34,603 bases of DNA from Bacteroidales bacterium (GCA_016280915.1 JAEEHQ010000008.1:1-34603); one strand, 5' to 3'; shown: positions 25,017 through 33,856, numbered from the stretch's first letter. Notes: generated by a model not told the origin, from the letters alone. Made by a program: numbers and translations.

Positions 25017-25442
25017 ATGGAAGAAAAAGATGTACGTTGGATACAACGATTCAGCAATTATCGGAAGGCATTGATTCAGCTGGGAAAGGCAGTCAACATT
25101 GTGTCAGTGGTGTCAAATAGTACCTCCGACCAGAATGATTTGTTGGCGGAAGGACTGATTCAGCGATATGAATATACTCATGAGTTGGCCTGGAAGGTAA
25201 TGAAAGACTATGAGGAATATCAAGGCATAACAGATATTATGGGTTCACGGGATGCTATTCGTGTTGCCTTGCGGGCAGGAATCCTTGATGACGACAGATG
25301 GATGGATACAATTTCTGACCGTAACCTTACCTCACATAATTATGATGACGAAACAGCGAAACACATTGTCAATAATATTATCAATGTATATTATCCCCTC
25401 TTTGTGAAGTTTGAAACAACAATGACGGGCAAAATGGTTTAA
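25017..25442 (+). CDS. HepT/HI0074-type HEPN protein, putative toxin
   Basis: This 141-residue all-helical protein resembles the nucleotidyltransferase substrate-binding (HI0074) family: LLAEGLIQRYEYTHELAWKVMKDY is its signature helix. Near the C-terminus it has R-x4-H-x-Y (Arg102, His107, Tyr109 in DRNLTSHNY), the HEPN RNase motif of HepT toxins, in which the Tyr is AMPylated by the cognate MntA. The motif is complete, so an active RNase toxin is possible. It lies 8 nt after hsdM and 4 nt before the nucleotidyltransferase gene, so the pair is probably translated together from the hsd transcript. If the pair is not a toxin-antitoxin module, it could be an HI0074/HI0073-like enzyme pair of unknown role. 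Confidence 0.82.
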   Translation: MEEKDVRWIQRFSNYRKALIQLGKAVNIVSVVSNSTSDQNDLLAEGLIQRYEYTHELAWKVMKDYEEYQGITDIMGSRDAIRVALRAGILDDDRWMDTISDRNLTSHNYDDETAKHIVNNIINVYYPLFVKFETTMTGKMV

Positions 25443-25446
25443 TGCA

Positions 25447-25755
25447 ATGAAGTACGGACTAACGGATGAACAATGGAATAAAATCAAGAGCGTTATGGCA
25501 GCCAATCCTCGGGTAAGCCGAGTTTTGCTATATGGCTCTCGGGCCAAAGGCAACTACAAGCCTTTTTCCGATGTGGACATCACATTAGTTGGGGATGAGT
25601 TGACCCATGAAGATCTTAATCGGATTATCCTTGCTATTGACGACCTTCTGTTGCCATACCAGTTTGATATTTCAATCTTTCATCAACTTAAAAACGACAC
25701 CCTGATTGACCATATCAATCGCAGAGGAATCGTAATATATGATAAGACAATGTGA
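25447..25755 (+). CDS. MntA-type nucleotidyltransferase, putative antitoxin
   Basis: This 102-residue protein is a minimal nucleotidyltransferase. The motif GS-x10-DxD is complete (Gly30-Ser31, then Asp42 and Asp44 in SDVDI), and a third acidic residue, Asp74, lies in the following strand (QFDISIF). In MntA-HepT systems this enzyme transfers AMP units to the toxin's Tyr and blocks its RNase. The paired HEPN gene ends 4 nt upstream. Its stop TGA shares a base with an ATG that opens a 20-codon frame. The pair sits inside the type I restriction operon rather than standing alone, which is notable for regulation. Confidence 0.86.
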   Translation: MKYGLTDEQWNKIKSVMAANPRVSRVLLYGSRAKGNYKPFSDVDITLVGDELTHEDLNRIILAIDDLLLPYQFDISIFHQLKNDTLIDHINRRGIVIYDKTM

Positions 25756-25817
25756 TGCCCGCCGACTTAGAGAGCACCCTGCCCAGCATCGAGGATATTG
25801 AAAGGAAATTAGGATAA
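25755..25817 (+). CDS. 20-residue mini-ORF, possible gene remnant
   Basis: An ATG sharing one base with the preceding TGA opens a 20-codon frame ending in TAA at 25815-25817. The peptide is acidic with an SIEDIERKLG end. It looks like the tail of a longer protein rather than a stand-alone gene, but the source is unknown to me. Evidence is limited to the overlap. Confidence 0.25.
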   Translation: MPADLESTLPSIEDIERKLG

Positions 25818-25824
25818 ACAGATT

Positions 25825-26103
25825 ATGAATACAGAAACTGCAAATCTGATAGTGGCTTGTGCGTCGTTGGTGGTGATGGTGGTGACGCTTGTCGTCGCCT
25901 GTGCGACGTTACGCTTTATGGTCAAGAACAGCAAGGGCTACCTGCGTAGGAAGTTGCGTGACAAAGAAAGAAGGTATGATGAATTAGACAAGCTATGTAG
26001 AATAAGTCCGTTTTCCCCTATGTCTGGACTTGTGAAAAATGAACACTTTGAGGAACGTGATATAATAGAACAAGAAATAGAAGACTTAAAAGAAAAGTTG
26101 TAA
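25825..26103 (+). CDS. Small membrane-anchored coiled-coil protein
   Basis: This 92-residue protein has one membrane helix at about residues 8-32, followed by a basic stretch (YLRRKLRDKERR) and two charged helices likely to form a coiled coil (the second ending QEIEDLKEKL). The positive residues just after the helix put the C-terminus in the cytoplasm. I recognise no family. It lies between the HepT/MntA pair and the hsdS stub in the same direction, starting 7 nt after the mini-ORF and ending 1 nt before the stub's ATG. Spacing suggests co-transcription. Confidence 0.55.
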   Translation: MNTETANLIVACASLVVMVVTLVVACATLRFMVKNSKGYLRRKLRDKERRYDELDKLCRISPFSPMSGLVKNEHFEERDIIEQEIEDLKEKL

Positions 26104-26104
26104 A

Positions 26105-26143
26105 ATGAGCGAATGGAAAAAATATAAGTTGGGAGAAGTGAGC
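26105..26143 (+). pseudogene. 5' stub of a second hsdS gene
   Basis: The first 13 codons (MSEWKKYKLGEVS) parallel the start of the intact hsdS (MSEWKEYKLVDVA) with roughly 75% base identity over the first 36 nt. The similarity then ends at hairpin-rich repeat sequence. The open frame continues to 26362, but only by translating the repeat. This is therefore a diverged, truncated specificity gene rather than a recent duplication. Confidence 0.65.
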
Positions 26144-26335
26144 ATGGAGTGCTCACACAGATATAGCCCACTGCGGAGCGGTGGGTGTAATGATATCAAC
26201 AACACCGGTCAGCAGCCTGAAGGGCTGCGACATTTGAGGATGGTTGTTGCAGTCCTTCAGGCTGCATTTGCTGGTGGTGTGCCGTTGACTCAGGGCGTTG
26301 CCACTGGGCTTTATTTGTTTCAGCCTGTTGGGCTG
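26138..26335. repeat. REP-like hairpin cluster, copy 1
   Basis: A series of short palindromes: 26138-26144/26150-26156 (7 bp), an imperfect CCCAC...GTGGG hairpin near 26167-26184, 26212-26217/26223-26228 (6 bp), one near 26248-26265, and 26321-26325/26331-26335. The order of hairpins, an AGATATAGC-type spacer and a GGGCGTTGCC stretch parallel copy 2 at 27561-27763. Such palindromes accompany RAYT transposases in Bacteroidota. Confidence 0.7.
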
Positions 26336-26363
26336 CCTTTGTCAATGGAAAACAGATTGTAAT

Positions 26364-27473
26364 ATGAGTGAATGGAAGGAATATAAGCTTGTAGATGTGG
26401 CTGAAATATTCACAGGATATCCATTCCCTGGCGGAAGATATGAAGCAAATGGCAAATTACGTGTCGTTCGTGGGGAGAATGTTACGATAGGTAAATTACG
26501 TTGGGATACTGTAAAACATTGGAATTACGATGTCTTTGGATTAGAAAAATATCTGCTTCGACCAGATGATATAGTGATTGGAATGGATGGCTCTCGTGTA
26601 GGAAGTAACAGAGCACTAATTAGAGAGTTGGATTTACCTTTAATTATAGCACAACGAGTAGCATGCTTGAGAGTAAAAAGAGGATTTAACCCAAAATACA
26701 TTTGGTATACAATATTTACAGATACCTTTAGAAAGTACGTAGAAGCAATTAATACTGGAACTTCTATTCCTCATATTAGTCAGAAACAAATAGCAGATTT
26801 TGAAATAATGTGTCCAGGAGAGTTGGAGCAGAAGCGGATTGCGGGAGTGTTGAGTTCGTTGGATGACAAGATAGATTTGTTGAATCGGGAGAATGCAACC
26901 CTCGAAGCCCTCGCCGAAACCCTCTTCCGCCACTACTTCATAGAAAACCCCAACCCCGCCTGGAAAGAAGGCAAATTGGGAGAGCTTATTGAAGTTAAAT
27001 ATGGAAAAGACCATAAGAAGTTAGGAGATGGAAGCATCCCTGTAATTGGATCAGGTGGAATTATGAGATATGCAAATAAAGCTTTGTTTGATGGAGAATC
27101 TGTACTGATACCGCGTAAAGGTTCGCTTGATAATGTCATGTATATTGATGAGCCTTTTTGGACTGTTGATACAATGTTTTATACAAAAATGAAAATTCCA
27201 CATGTTGCCAAATTCGTATATCAGTATATGAAAACGCTTGATTTAGTGAATATGAATGTGGGTTCCGCGGTGCCAAGCATGACAGCAGATGTTCTAAACA
27301 ATATACTTTTAGAAATTCCATCACAAACTACTTTAGACGATTATGAAAGAATTGTTACACCATTCTACAAGAAAACAAAATCCAACCAACAACAAATGCA
27401 AACACTGACTACACAGCGAGACGCCCTTCTTCCACGCCTAATGTCTGGCGAAGTGAAAGTAGGTGGACAATAA
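26364..27473 (+). CDS. hsdS: Type I restriction-modification specificity subunit
   Basis: This 369-residue protein sets the DNA target for the HsdM and HsdR complex. It has the two-half layout: target-recognition domain 1 (residues about 1-150, beginning MSEWKEYKLVDVAEIFTGYPF), the central helical spacer (EQKRIAGVLSSLDDKIDLLNRENATLEAL at about 155-185), domain 2 (about 195-345) and a second spacer helix at the C-terminus ending PRLMSGEV. The start is ATG 26364, not the upstream in-frame ATG at 26298, because the longer frame would translate the repeat cluster. The gene is visibly AT-richer than hsdM and hsdR, as is common for exchangeable specificity genes. Both halves look intact. Confidence 0.9.
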   Translation: MSEWKEYKLVDVAEIFTGYPFPGGRYEANGKLRVVRGENVTIGKLRWDTVKHWNYDVFGLEKYLLRPDDIVIGMDGSRVGSNRALIRELDLPLIIAQRVACLRVKRGFNPKYIWYTIFTDTFRKYVEAINTGTSIPHISQKQIADFEIMCPGELEQKRIAGVLSSLDDKIDLLNRENATLEALAETLFRHYFIENPNPAWKEGKLGELIEVKYGKDHKKLGDGSIPVIGSGGIMRYANKALFDGESVLIPRKGSLDNVMYIDEPFWTVDTMFYTKMKIPHVAKFVYQYMKTLDLVNMNVGSAVPSMTADVLNNILLEIPSQTTLDDYERIVTPFYKKTKSNQQQMQTLTTQRDALLPRLMSGEVKVGGQ

Positions 27474-27560
27474 TTTGGATACAAATGCGTTATTAATATG
27501 TGTTAATCAATATAAGAACTGCACTACAGAATAAACAATGGAAAAGGACGGTGGCAAGGG

Positions 27561-27763
27561 GAGCCTGAAAGGCTCTAATAGATATAGCGTATGGCAACGC
27601 CATACGTTCATGTCGCCACCCGTCACAAAGCAGCCTGAAAGGCTGCAACAAAATCATGGTGTGCATCATGTCGTTGCAGCCATACAGGCTGCATTTGATG
27701 GGGTCGTATCGGCATACCCAGGGCGTTGCCGCTGGTCTACATCTGTTGCAGCCCTACAGGCTG
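27561..27763. repeat. REP-like hairpin cluster, copy 2, upstream of the RAYT gene
   Basis: Hairpins at 27561-27575 (GAGCC...GGCTC), 27588-27607 (8-bp stem, loop of about 3-4 nt), 27630-27646, 27676-27692 and about 27748-27763 follow the same order as copy 1. The array ends about 100 nt before the transposase ATG. The open frame across it is a by-product. Confidence 0.75.
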
Positions 27764-27859
27764 TTGTGCTGCCGTTCACCAAAGGCGTTGCCTCGGTTCA
27801 GTCAGTTATGCTGTTTTCAAATTGTCGACAAACATTGTTTTTACAATAAACATATAGTT

Positions 27860-28315
27860 ATGGCTCAATCATTATCCCAAATATATATTCATCTTGTATT
27901 CCACATAAAGAATGAAGGAATTGCAATGTTGGAGGACGATTGTCCAAAGGTATATGCTTATATTGACGGAATATTGAGAAAAAAAGGCAGTTTTGTTATC
28001 CAGATAGGTGGCATGCCCGACCATATTCATGTTTTATGTACTTTACCGAGGACAATCTCAACTGCTGACCTTGTTGAGGACATTAAAAAGTGTAGCAGTA
28101 AATGGTTGAAAACAATCAATTCAAGGTATACAAAATTTGCATGGCAAAGTGGATATGGAGTGTTCTCGGTGAGTGACTCACAGGTCGAAAAAACTAAACA
28201 ATACATCTTAAATCAGATAGAACATCACAAAAAAAGAACGTTTCAGGAGGAGTACATTGAATTCTTGAAACATTACCATATAGAATATAACGAAGATTAT
28301 CTGTTTTCGGATTAA
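27860..28315 (+). CDS. REP-associated tyrosine transposase (RAYT, IS200-like Y1)
   Basis: This 151-residue protein belongs to the Y1 HUH (Transposase_17) family. The metal-binding HUH motif is His55-Ile-His57 in GGMPDHIHVLCTLP, and the catalytic tyrosine is probably Tyr115 in TKQYILNQIEHH. Such enzymes nick single-stranded DNA at palindromic REP sequences; many are domesticated single-copy genes rather than active insertion sequences. Start chosen at ATG 27860, because an upstream in-frame ATG would translate the repeat array. Both catalytic motifs are intact. The protein is low in GC compared with hsdR. A matching REP-like cluster lies directly upstream and another in the hsdS stub. Confidence 0.88.
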   Translation: MAQSLSQIYIHLVFHIKNEGIAMLEDDCPKVYAYIDGILRKKGSFVIQIGGMPDHIHVLCTLPRTISTADLVEDIKKCSSKWLKTINSRYTKFAWQSGYGVFSVSDSQVEKTKQYILNQIEHHKKRTFQEEYIEFLKHYHIEYNEDYLFSD

Positions 28316-28395
28316 CACTATCAAACCATCACTATAGGGGCATAGAACCCAAGAAGAAGGACCGAAGAAGGGAGACTGACAGAATTTGATAAATT

Positions 28396-28983
28396 ATGGC
28401 AGAAAAAAAGACAAAGACATATTATGGCTACAGGCCGCCTTTCACGCTGTCTGCAAAGGCAGTGGGACTGGTGGCGGATATTGCCGCACAGATGGAGCGG
28501 TTTGCCATCCGTATGGAACAGAGTGATGCCCTGTGGCTACGCAAGAATGGCTCTCCACGTGCAGTAGTTGAAACCAATGATGAACGCAGTTTTATCAACA
28601 TCTTTATCCCTGTACATGAAGGTTGTGGTAAACTTGTAATATTGAATAATTCAAAAGATGTCCCTATAGAGAATAGTGTAAATAACTGGCCGGAAGTTGA
28701 TTATGATAATAATGCAACTGACAATGTCCCTAAAGATGTCCCTAAAGAAAACGTTTCTGTCCCTAAAGAAAAAAGTCGTGTTATATTAAATAATACACAA
28801 GCTATTATAGTTGATATTTTAAGAAAAAACAGAGAAGCCACCTTTGATGAAATATCACAACTCATGGGAGTATGCAGAAAAACAATAATGCGTAATATTA
28901 AATTCCTTAAAGATAATGGTTTCCTGGAACGAATAGGAGGCCGAAAGGAAGGTTATTGGAAACTGAATACAATTGAATTATGA
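28396..28983 (+). CDS. Chimeric protein: Fic N-terminus joined to AlbA/RecG-like regulator tail
   Basis: This 195-residue protein looks like a fusion of two gene fragments. Residues about 10-50 ([20 protein letters not shown], ending LWLRKN) match the N-terminal helix of Fic AMPylases. Residues about 51-75 ([20 protein letters not shown]) match the end of the domain found in AlbA_2/RecG-like regulators. The linker then holds V-P-K repeats, and residues about 130-195 form a winged-helix DNA-binding domain ending YWKLN. The Fic catalytic motif HPFxxGNGR and the AlbA domain are absent. An in-frame deletion between adjacent Fic and AlbA genes would give this result. The stop overlaps the hsdR ATG by ATGA, so it is translated with hsdR, and DNA binding may survive. 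Confidence 0.7.
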   Translation: MAEKKTKTYYGYRPPFTLSAKAVGLVADIAAQMERFAIRMEQSDALWLRKNGSPRAVVETNDERSFINIFIPVHEGCGKLVILNNSKDVPIENSVNNWPEVDYDNNATDNVPKDVPKENVSVPKEKSRVILNNTQAIIVDILRKNREATFDEISQLMGVCRKTIMRNIKFLKDNGFLERIGGRKEGYWKLNTIEL

Positions 28984-31900
28984 CCAAGCTGACAGAATCG
29001 GACATTGAGCAGATGACCATAGAGCTGCTGGAGGGCAAGGGGTACGAGTACCTGTATGGCCCTGACATCGCGCCGGAAGGGGAGAACCCTATGCGGTCAT
29101 CGCTGGAGGAGGTAGTGCTTCGGGGTAAACTGGAGGATGCTGTGCGAAGACTTAACCCCCAGTTGCCAGTGGCAGTGTTGGAGGATGCTGTAAGGACGGT
29201 AATGCGTATCGGCTCAACCGACCTGCTGGCCGACAACGAGCTGTTCCACGAACTACTGACGCAGGGCGTGAAGGTGTCGGTGTACGAGAAGGGTGAGGAG
29301 CGTGGCAAGCCGGTGAGGTTGGTGGATTTAGACGACCCATGGAACAACGACTTCACCGTGGTCAACCAGTTCACCGTGATAGAAGACGGCCATAACCTGC
29401 GACCCGATGTGGTGCTGTTTGTCAACGGACTGCCGCTGGTGGTGATGGAACTAAAGAATGCCGCCGACGAGGAGGCTACCATAGCTAAAGCATTTGATCA
29501 GATATGCACCTATAAAGAGCAGATACCCTCGCTGTTCCGGTACAACGAAGTGATTGCTATCAGCGATGGTTTGGAGGCAAAAGCAGGTACACTATCATCT
29601 GGTATGAGCCGTTTCACCGCATGGAAGAGTGAAGACGGTGAGACCATAGCATCACATCTGGTAGGCGAGCTGGAGGTGTTGGTGCGCGGTATGCTCAACC
29701 CCGAGACCCTGCTCGACTTGGTACGCTCGTTCACCGTATTCGAGAAAGACAAGCACGAGGACAAGGAAACAGGCCAAATCACCATTACGACGGTGAAGAA
29801 ACTGGCAGCCTACCACCAATACTATGCCGTCAACAAGGCAGTGGAATCCACACTAAGAGCCACAGGAATCAACAGCAAGATACCCGTCGTCGCCGAGTCT
29901 CCTATTAACTTCGGCTTTAAGAGCGTCAAAGAGCAGGTCGAGGGCGACCACCGCGCCGGAGTGGTGTGGCACACACAAGGCAGCGGCAAGTCGCTGTCGA
30001 TGGTGTTTTATACGGGTAAGATTGTGCAGCGGTTGAACAATCCCACAGTCGTTGTCATCACCGACAGGAATGACTTGGACGACCAACTGTTTGAGACCTT
30101 TGTCGCGTCGAAACAACTATTAAGACAGACACCCATACAGGCTGAGAGCCGCGAGCATTTGAAAAGCCTGTTGCAAGTGCAGTCGGGCGGTGTAGTCTTT
30201 ACCACCATCCAAAAGTTCCAGCCCGAAGAGGGCAATGTCTATGACCTGCTGACCGACCGCACCAATGTAGTCGTGATTGCCGACGAGGCACACCGCACAC
30301 AATACGGCTTTAAGGCCAAGGCTGTGGAGGTGAGGAACGAGGCGGATGAGGTGATAGGCTCCGAAATCAAATATGGCTTTGCCAAATACTTGCGCGATGC
30401 GCTGCCCAATGCCACCTATATCGGTTTCACTGGCACACCCATAGAGCTGACCGACAAGAACACGCCCGCAGTATTCGGCAACTATATCGATGTGTACGAC
30501 ATTGCCCAAGCAGTGGAAGACGGTGCCACGGTGCGCATCTTCTATGAGAGCCGACTGGCTAAGATAGAATTGAGTGCTGAGGGACGCAAACTGGTGGAGG
30601 AGTTGGACAAAGAGCTGCAGGTGGAAAATATGAACGATGTTCAGAAAGCCAAAGCCAAATGGACACAGCTGGAAGCCCTCATTGGAAGTCCCAGCAGGTT
30701 GAAGAACATTGCACGCGACATAGTCGAGCACTTTGAGGCACGCCAACAGGTGTTTGAGGGCAAGGCGATGATTGTAGCCATGAGTCGCAGAATTGCTGTG
30801 GAACTCTATAATGAAATCATCAAACTGAGACCTGAATGGCATAGTGACGACCTGAAAAAGGGTGTGATAAAGGTGGTGATGACCACCTCGGCCTCCGACG
30901 GACCAGCTATCGCCAAGCACCATACTACTAAGGCTGACCGTCACAAGTTGGCCGACCGCATGAAAGACCCAGATGATGAACTACGGTTGGTGATAGTGCG
31001 CGACATGTGGCTGACGGGCTTTGACGTACCGTGTCTGCACACCCTCTATATCGACAAACCCATGCAAGGGCATAACCTGATGCAGGCCATTGCCCGTGTG
31101 AACCGTGTCTATAAAGACAAACCCGGCGGACTGGTGGTGGACTATCTCGGCATTGCCGCCGACCTGAAGAAGGCCCTGTCTTTCTATTCAGATGCAGGAG
31201 GTAAAGGTGACCCCACACAGCAGCAGTCGCAAGCAGTTGAATTGATGAAGGAAAAACTGGAGGTGGTGGAGCAGATGCTGCACGGGTTGGATTGGCTGCA
31301 GTACTTCACCGCCGGCACCTCTGGAAAACTGTCGTGGATTCTCAAAACCGAAGATTTCATTCTAGGATTAGAGGACGGCAAGAAGCGTTTTGTCAATGAG
31401 GTGACTGCGTTAGGGAAAGCCTTTGCTCTGGCTATTCCGCACGAGGCAGCAATGAACGTGAAAGACGAGGTGGCTTTCTTCCAAGCTGTGAAAGCCCGCC
31501 TGTGCAAGTTCGACACCAAACCAGATGGTCATACCAACGAAGAAATTGAGACCACCATAAGGCAAGTAATAGACCACGCGTTGGTGTCTGAAAAGGTGAT
31601 AGACCTTTTTGATGCTGCCGGCATCAAGAAGCCCGACATCTCTATACTCTCAGAAGAGTTCTTAATGGAGTTGAAAGGCATGGAGCACAAGAACATCGCC
31701 TTGGAGGTGCTGCGCAAACTGTTGGCAGACGAAATCAAGGCACGTTCGAAATACAACCTTGTTGAAGGGCGTACATTGATGGAGATGCTCAACGGCTCCA
31801 TCACACGATACCACAACAAGATAGTCTCCGCTGCTGAGGTGATAGACGAACTCATTAAGCTTAGCAAGCAGATTGTGGCAAGCGACACGGCTGCACAGGA

Positions 31901-32198
31901 TATGGGGTTAGAACCTTATGAATACGCTTTTTACTCTGCTGTTGCTAGTAACCAAAGTGCCATCGAACTGATGGGCAAGGACAAATTACGCGAGCTTGCC
32001 GTAGTGCTGACAGAGACTATCCGCAAGAACAGCACCATCGATTGGACCATCAAGGAGAATGTGCGTGCTAAGATGAAAGTGGCGGTCAAACGTCTGCTTC
32101 GTCGTTTCGGCTATCCTCCCGATATGCAGCAGCTGGCAACAGAAACTGTATTGAAACAGGCAGAGCTAATAGCAACTGAACTGACTATAGCCGAATAG
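28980..32198 (+). CDS. hsdR: Type I restriction endonuclease and translocase subunit
   Basis: This 1072-residue protein is the ATP-dependent translocase and nuclease of the complex. The PD-(D/E)xK nuclease is at the N-terminus: Asp143 in [10 protein letters not shown], then Glu157 and Lys159 in MELKN. The superfamily-2 helicase follows with Walker A at 334-338 (GSGKS), DEAH at 435-438, and motif III-like [12 protein letters not shown] and [13 protein letters not shown] further on. A C-terminal helical region of about 300 residues carries the HsdM-contacting part. Length is typical. Its ATG overlaps the previous stop. It is GC-richer than the accessory genes and is the last gene of the operon. 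Confidence 0.96.
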   Translation: MTKLTESDIEQMTIELLEGKGYEYLYGPDIAPEGENPMRSSLEEVVLRGKLEDAVRRLNPQLPVAVLEDAVRTVMRIGSTDLLADNELFHELLTQGVKVSVYEKGEERGKPVRLVDLDDPWNNDFTVVNQFTVIEDGHNLRPDVVLFVNGLPLVVMELKNAADEEATIAKAFDQICTYKEQIPSLFRYNEVIAISDGLEAKAGTLSSGMSRFTAWKSEDGETIASHLVGELEVLVRGMLNPETLLDLVRSFTVFEKDKHEDKETGQITITTVKKLAAYHQYYAVNKAVESTLRATGINSKIPVVAESPINFGFKSVKEQVEGDHRAGVVWHTQGSGKSLSMVFYTGKIVQRLNNPTVVVITDRNDLDDQLFETFVASKQLLRQTPIQAESREHLKSLLQVQSGGVVFTTIQKFQPEEGNVYDLLTDRTNVVVIADEAHRTQYGFKAKAVEVRNEADEVIGSEIKYGFAKYLRDALPNATYIGFTGTPIELTDKNTPAVFGNYIDVYDIAQAVEDGATVRIFYESRLAKIELSAEGRKLVEELDKELQVENMNDVQKAKAKWTQLEALIGSPSRLKNIARDIVEHFEARQQVFEGKAMIVAMSRRIAVELYNEIIKLRPEWHSDDLKKGVIKVVMTTSASDGPAIAKHHTTKADRHKLADRMKDPDDELRLVIVRDMWLTGFDVPCLHTLYIDKPMQGHNLMQAIARVNRVYKDKPGGLVVDYLGIAADLKKALSFYSDAGGKGDPTQQQSQAVELMKEKLEVVEQMLHGLDWLQYFTAGTSGKLSWILKTEDFILGLEDGKKRFVNEVTALGKAFALAIPHEAAMNVKDEVAFFQAVKARLCKFDTKPDGHTNEEIETTIRQVIDHALVSEKVIDLFDAAGIKKPDISILSEEFLMELKGMEHKNIALEVLRKLLADEIKARSKYNLVEGRTLMEMLNGSITRYHNKIVSAAEVIDELIKLSKQIVASDTAAQDMGLEPYEYAFYSAVASNQSAIELMGKDKLRELAVVLTETIRKNSTIDWTIKENVRAKMKVAVKRLLRRFGYPPDMQQLATETVLKQAELIATELTIAE

Positions 32199-32674
32199 AA
32201 TTTCACACGGTTCTTATATTTGGTATGCTCTGAATATAAATGGATTATCTTTATATGCCAAATTTGTAAAATAGTGCAAATATATATAATAATGTATCTT
32301 GCAAAATGTTTGCTACAAAGTGTGAAATCCGTGAGTTGAAAGTATAGAGTTTAAAGTTTAGAGTTGATAGTCTGTTTGGAGTTGATAGTTTAAAGCTTAA
32401 TATTTAAAGAAATGAAGAGTTTAAAGTTTAAAGTAAAAACTGTGTGACATGAAAACAAGCTTTAACTTGCATTTTCGTGTTTTTCGTTTCTTTCGATGTT
32501 CTATAATTGAGAGTTTATAGGTTATTGTTTATAGGTTATTGAAAGTTGAGAGTTTAGAGTTGAGAGTTTAAAGTTTATTGGTTACAGGTTATTGGTTATT
32601 GAAAGTTGAGAGTTGAAAGTTGAGAGTAAACTCTGCGTTTTCTGCGATTTCTGCGAGAAATCGAGCGTCAAAGC
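32199..32674. repeat. AT-rich intergenic region with low-complexity repeats
   Basis: No gene is credible. Just after hsdR a 9-bp inverted pair (32200-32208 with 32320-32328) and inner AT hairpins between about 32219 and 32265 may form a terminator-like structure. From about 32330 to 32625, short units such as AGTTTAGAGTT, AGTTTAAAGTT and GGTTATTGGTTATTG repeat irregularly. The 22-bp sequence at 32625-32646 recurs at 34437-34458 with one mismatch. A perfect 8-bp hairpin lies at 32645-32663. Confidence 0.65.
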
Positions 32675-32704
32675 AAAGGGCTGCCCTGTAAACAGCAACC
32701 CTTT
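32675..32704 (-). terminator. Stem-loop terminator of the DUF4248-module operon
   Basis: AAAGGGCTG (32675-32683) pairs with the CAG and CCCTTT segments up to 32704 with a small internal bulge. It lies about 40 nt beyond the minus-strand stop at 32745 and has T-rich sequence on that side. Confidence 0.45.
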
Positions 32705-32744
32705 AAGAGACTCAAATTTCTAAAATCGTGTTATGAAACAAAGC

Positions 32745-32972
32745 TTACAGAGTGAATTCTGCGGTGATTACAGCGTCCTCATTTGCCGTGATGTCCCAAT
32801 CTTCCTCGAACCATTCGCCTTGGTTCCAACCTACGAAGGATGCACCTGGGTCTGGTTCTGCGTGAAGGTGGACGATTGTTCCGCGCTCATATTCGACTTG
32901 TTGTTCGTCTATGATAGGATTGCCGTTGGCAGTAACCGAACCATTGGGACTCACGTTGAATGAGAGCGTCAC
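32745..32972 (-). CDS. Short bacterial-repeat-domain (InlB B-repeat-like) protein
   Basis: This 75-residue protein is a single divergent InlB B-repeat (Flg_new_2-like) domain: FNVSPNGSVTANG, then a YERGTIVHLHAEP strand, GASFVGWNQGEW and a final DAVITAEFTL. The pattern of Gly-Trp and a last beta strand is typical of repeats in large surface proteins, yet here one repeat stands alone without signal peptide. It follows the 292-residue gene by 5 nt, so it could be a detached C-terminal domain of it or a co-folded partner. Function unknown. Confidence 0.7.
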   Translation of the reverse strand: MTLSFNVSPNGSVTANGNPIIDEQQVEYERGTIVHLHAEPDPGASFVGWNQGEWFEEDWDITANEDAVITAEFTL

Positions 32973-32977
32973 CGTGT

Positions 32978-33856
32978 CTAAGGGTTTACGCTGGGAGCAG
33001 CGGGCGTGTTAGGAGTCAAGAACTCCTCGGACAGAGTGCCACCATAGGAAATGATAGCCTTGTCGCGAGCATCCTCAGTCTGGAAGCCGGACAGGATGGA
33101 GTTGTTGACCATGAAACGCTGGGTGCTGACCTTGGTGCCAGAAGAGGCACGACGGCTGTGAATCCACACAATAGCACCGTTGACGGCTGAATCTGCGCCT
33201 AAATTACCGCTGACGGTGCTGAAGCCGTGAGCGTTCACCACGTCATAGAGCATGGTCTCGTCGTCGGCACCGTCGAGGGTGATTTCAAGTGCCTCGATAG
33301 TCACGCGGGGAACACCAGTAGCGGCATCCATGGTCTGCGTGGCGATGAAGCAAGTGATTTGGTCGCCATAGCGATAGTTGGGGTTGTTCTGCACAACGGC
33401 ATCGCTGAAAGCCTTGATGTCGGTGCTTGCGCTGATGGTGAGACCACCCAGTGCAATGTCGGTGGAAACGAGGTGGGAAGCATCCTCAGTCATGATGACT
33501 GAAGGCAGGGAACCGCGAGTCACCTGATAGGCAGCCACCACGCAGCCGCCCTGACGGGCCTGATCCTTGGTCAGATAGACGGGAGCGGCCCCGATGTTGG
33601 CGCTCATGAACTCGTTGTAGTCGCTCACGCGGCTGTCCTTGTTCTCGAACGAAGGATGCAGGTTGCCGTCGAAAGAGCGGTAAAGAGCCACGAGGTTGGC
33701 CCACTGCACGCGGCGGATCATCTGGGCAAAGGTACGCTTGGGGGTCTCCTTAGCCTGCATTTTCTGTTTTGCCACCGTCTGGCCGTTGAGTTGCGAGAAA
33801 GTCCAGTCGCCAGCCGAGCCGCGCAGACGGGTGTTGATACCGGTTAATATTGCCAT
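32978..33856 (-). CDS. Bacteroidota hypothetical protein (DUF6266-like N-terminus)
   Basis: This 292-residue protein has no signal peptide. The N-terminal 60 residues (GINTRLRGSAGDWTFSQLNGQTVAKQK, where the G-x2-TF-x5-GQT-x4-K spacing resembles DUF6266-type proteins) are followed by a region rich in Tyr, Asn and Phe (WANLVALYRSFDGNLHPSF, then DYNEFMSANIG and a PVYLTKDQA segment). From memory, this kind of protein is common in gut Bacteroidota genomes and often sits next to DUF4248 genes, but no function is known. The Gly/Ser-rich second half is beta-rich. It lies downstream of the DUF4248 gene, with a -7 box in between, and is followed by the short repeat-domain gene. Confidence 0.6.
   Translation of the reverse strand: MAILTGINTRLRGSAGDWTFSQLNGQTVAKQKMQAKETPKRTFAQMIRRVQWANLVALYRSFDGNLHPSFENKDSRVSDYNEFMSANIGAAPVYLTKDQARQGGCVVAAYQVTRGSLPSVIMTEDASHLVSTDIALGGLTISASTDIKAFSDAVVQNNPNYRYGDQITCFIATQTMDAATGVPRVTIEALEITLDGADDETMLYDVVNAHGFSTVSGNLGADSAVNGAIVWIHSRRASSGTKVSTQRFMVNNSILSGFQTEDARDKAIISYGGTLSEEFLTPNTPAAPSVNP

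Noticed and set aside
27538..27849. 103-codon frame before the RAYT gene
   Set aside because: It translates the REP-like hairpin cluster; the repeat explains its sequence.
32330..32625. CRISPR array
   Set aside because: Units are short, AT-rich and irregular without spacers of uniform length, and no cas genes are present.
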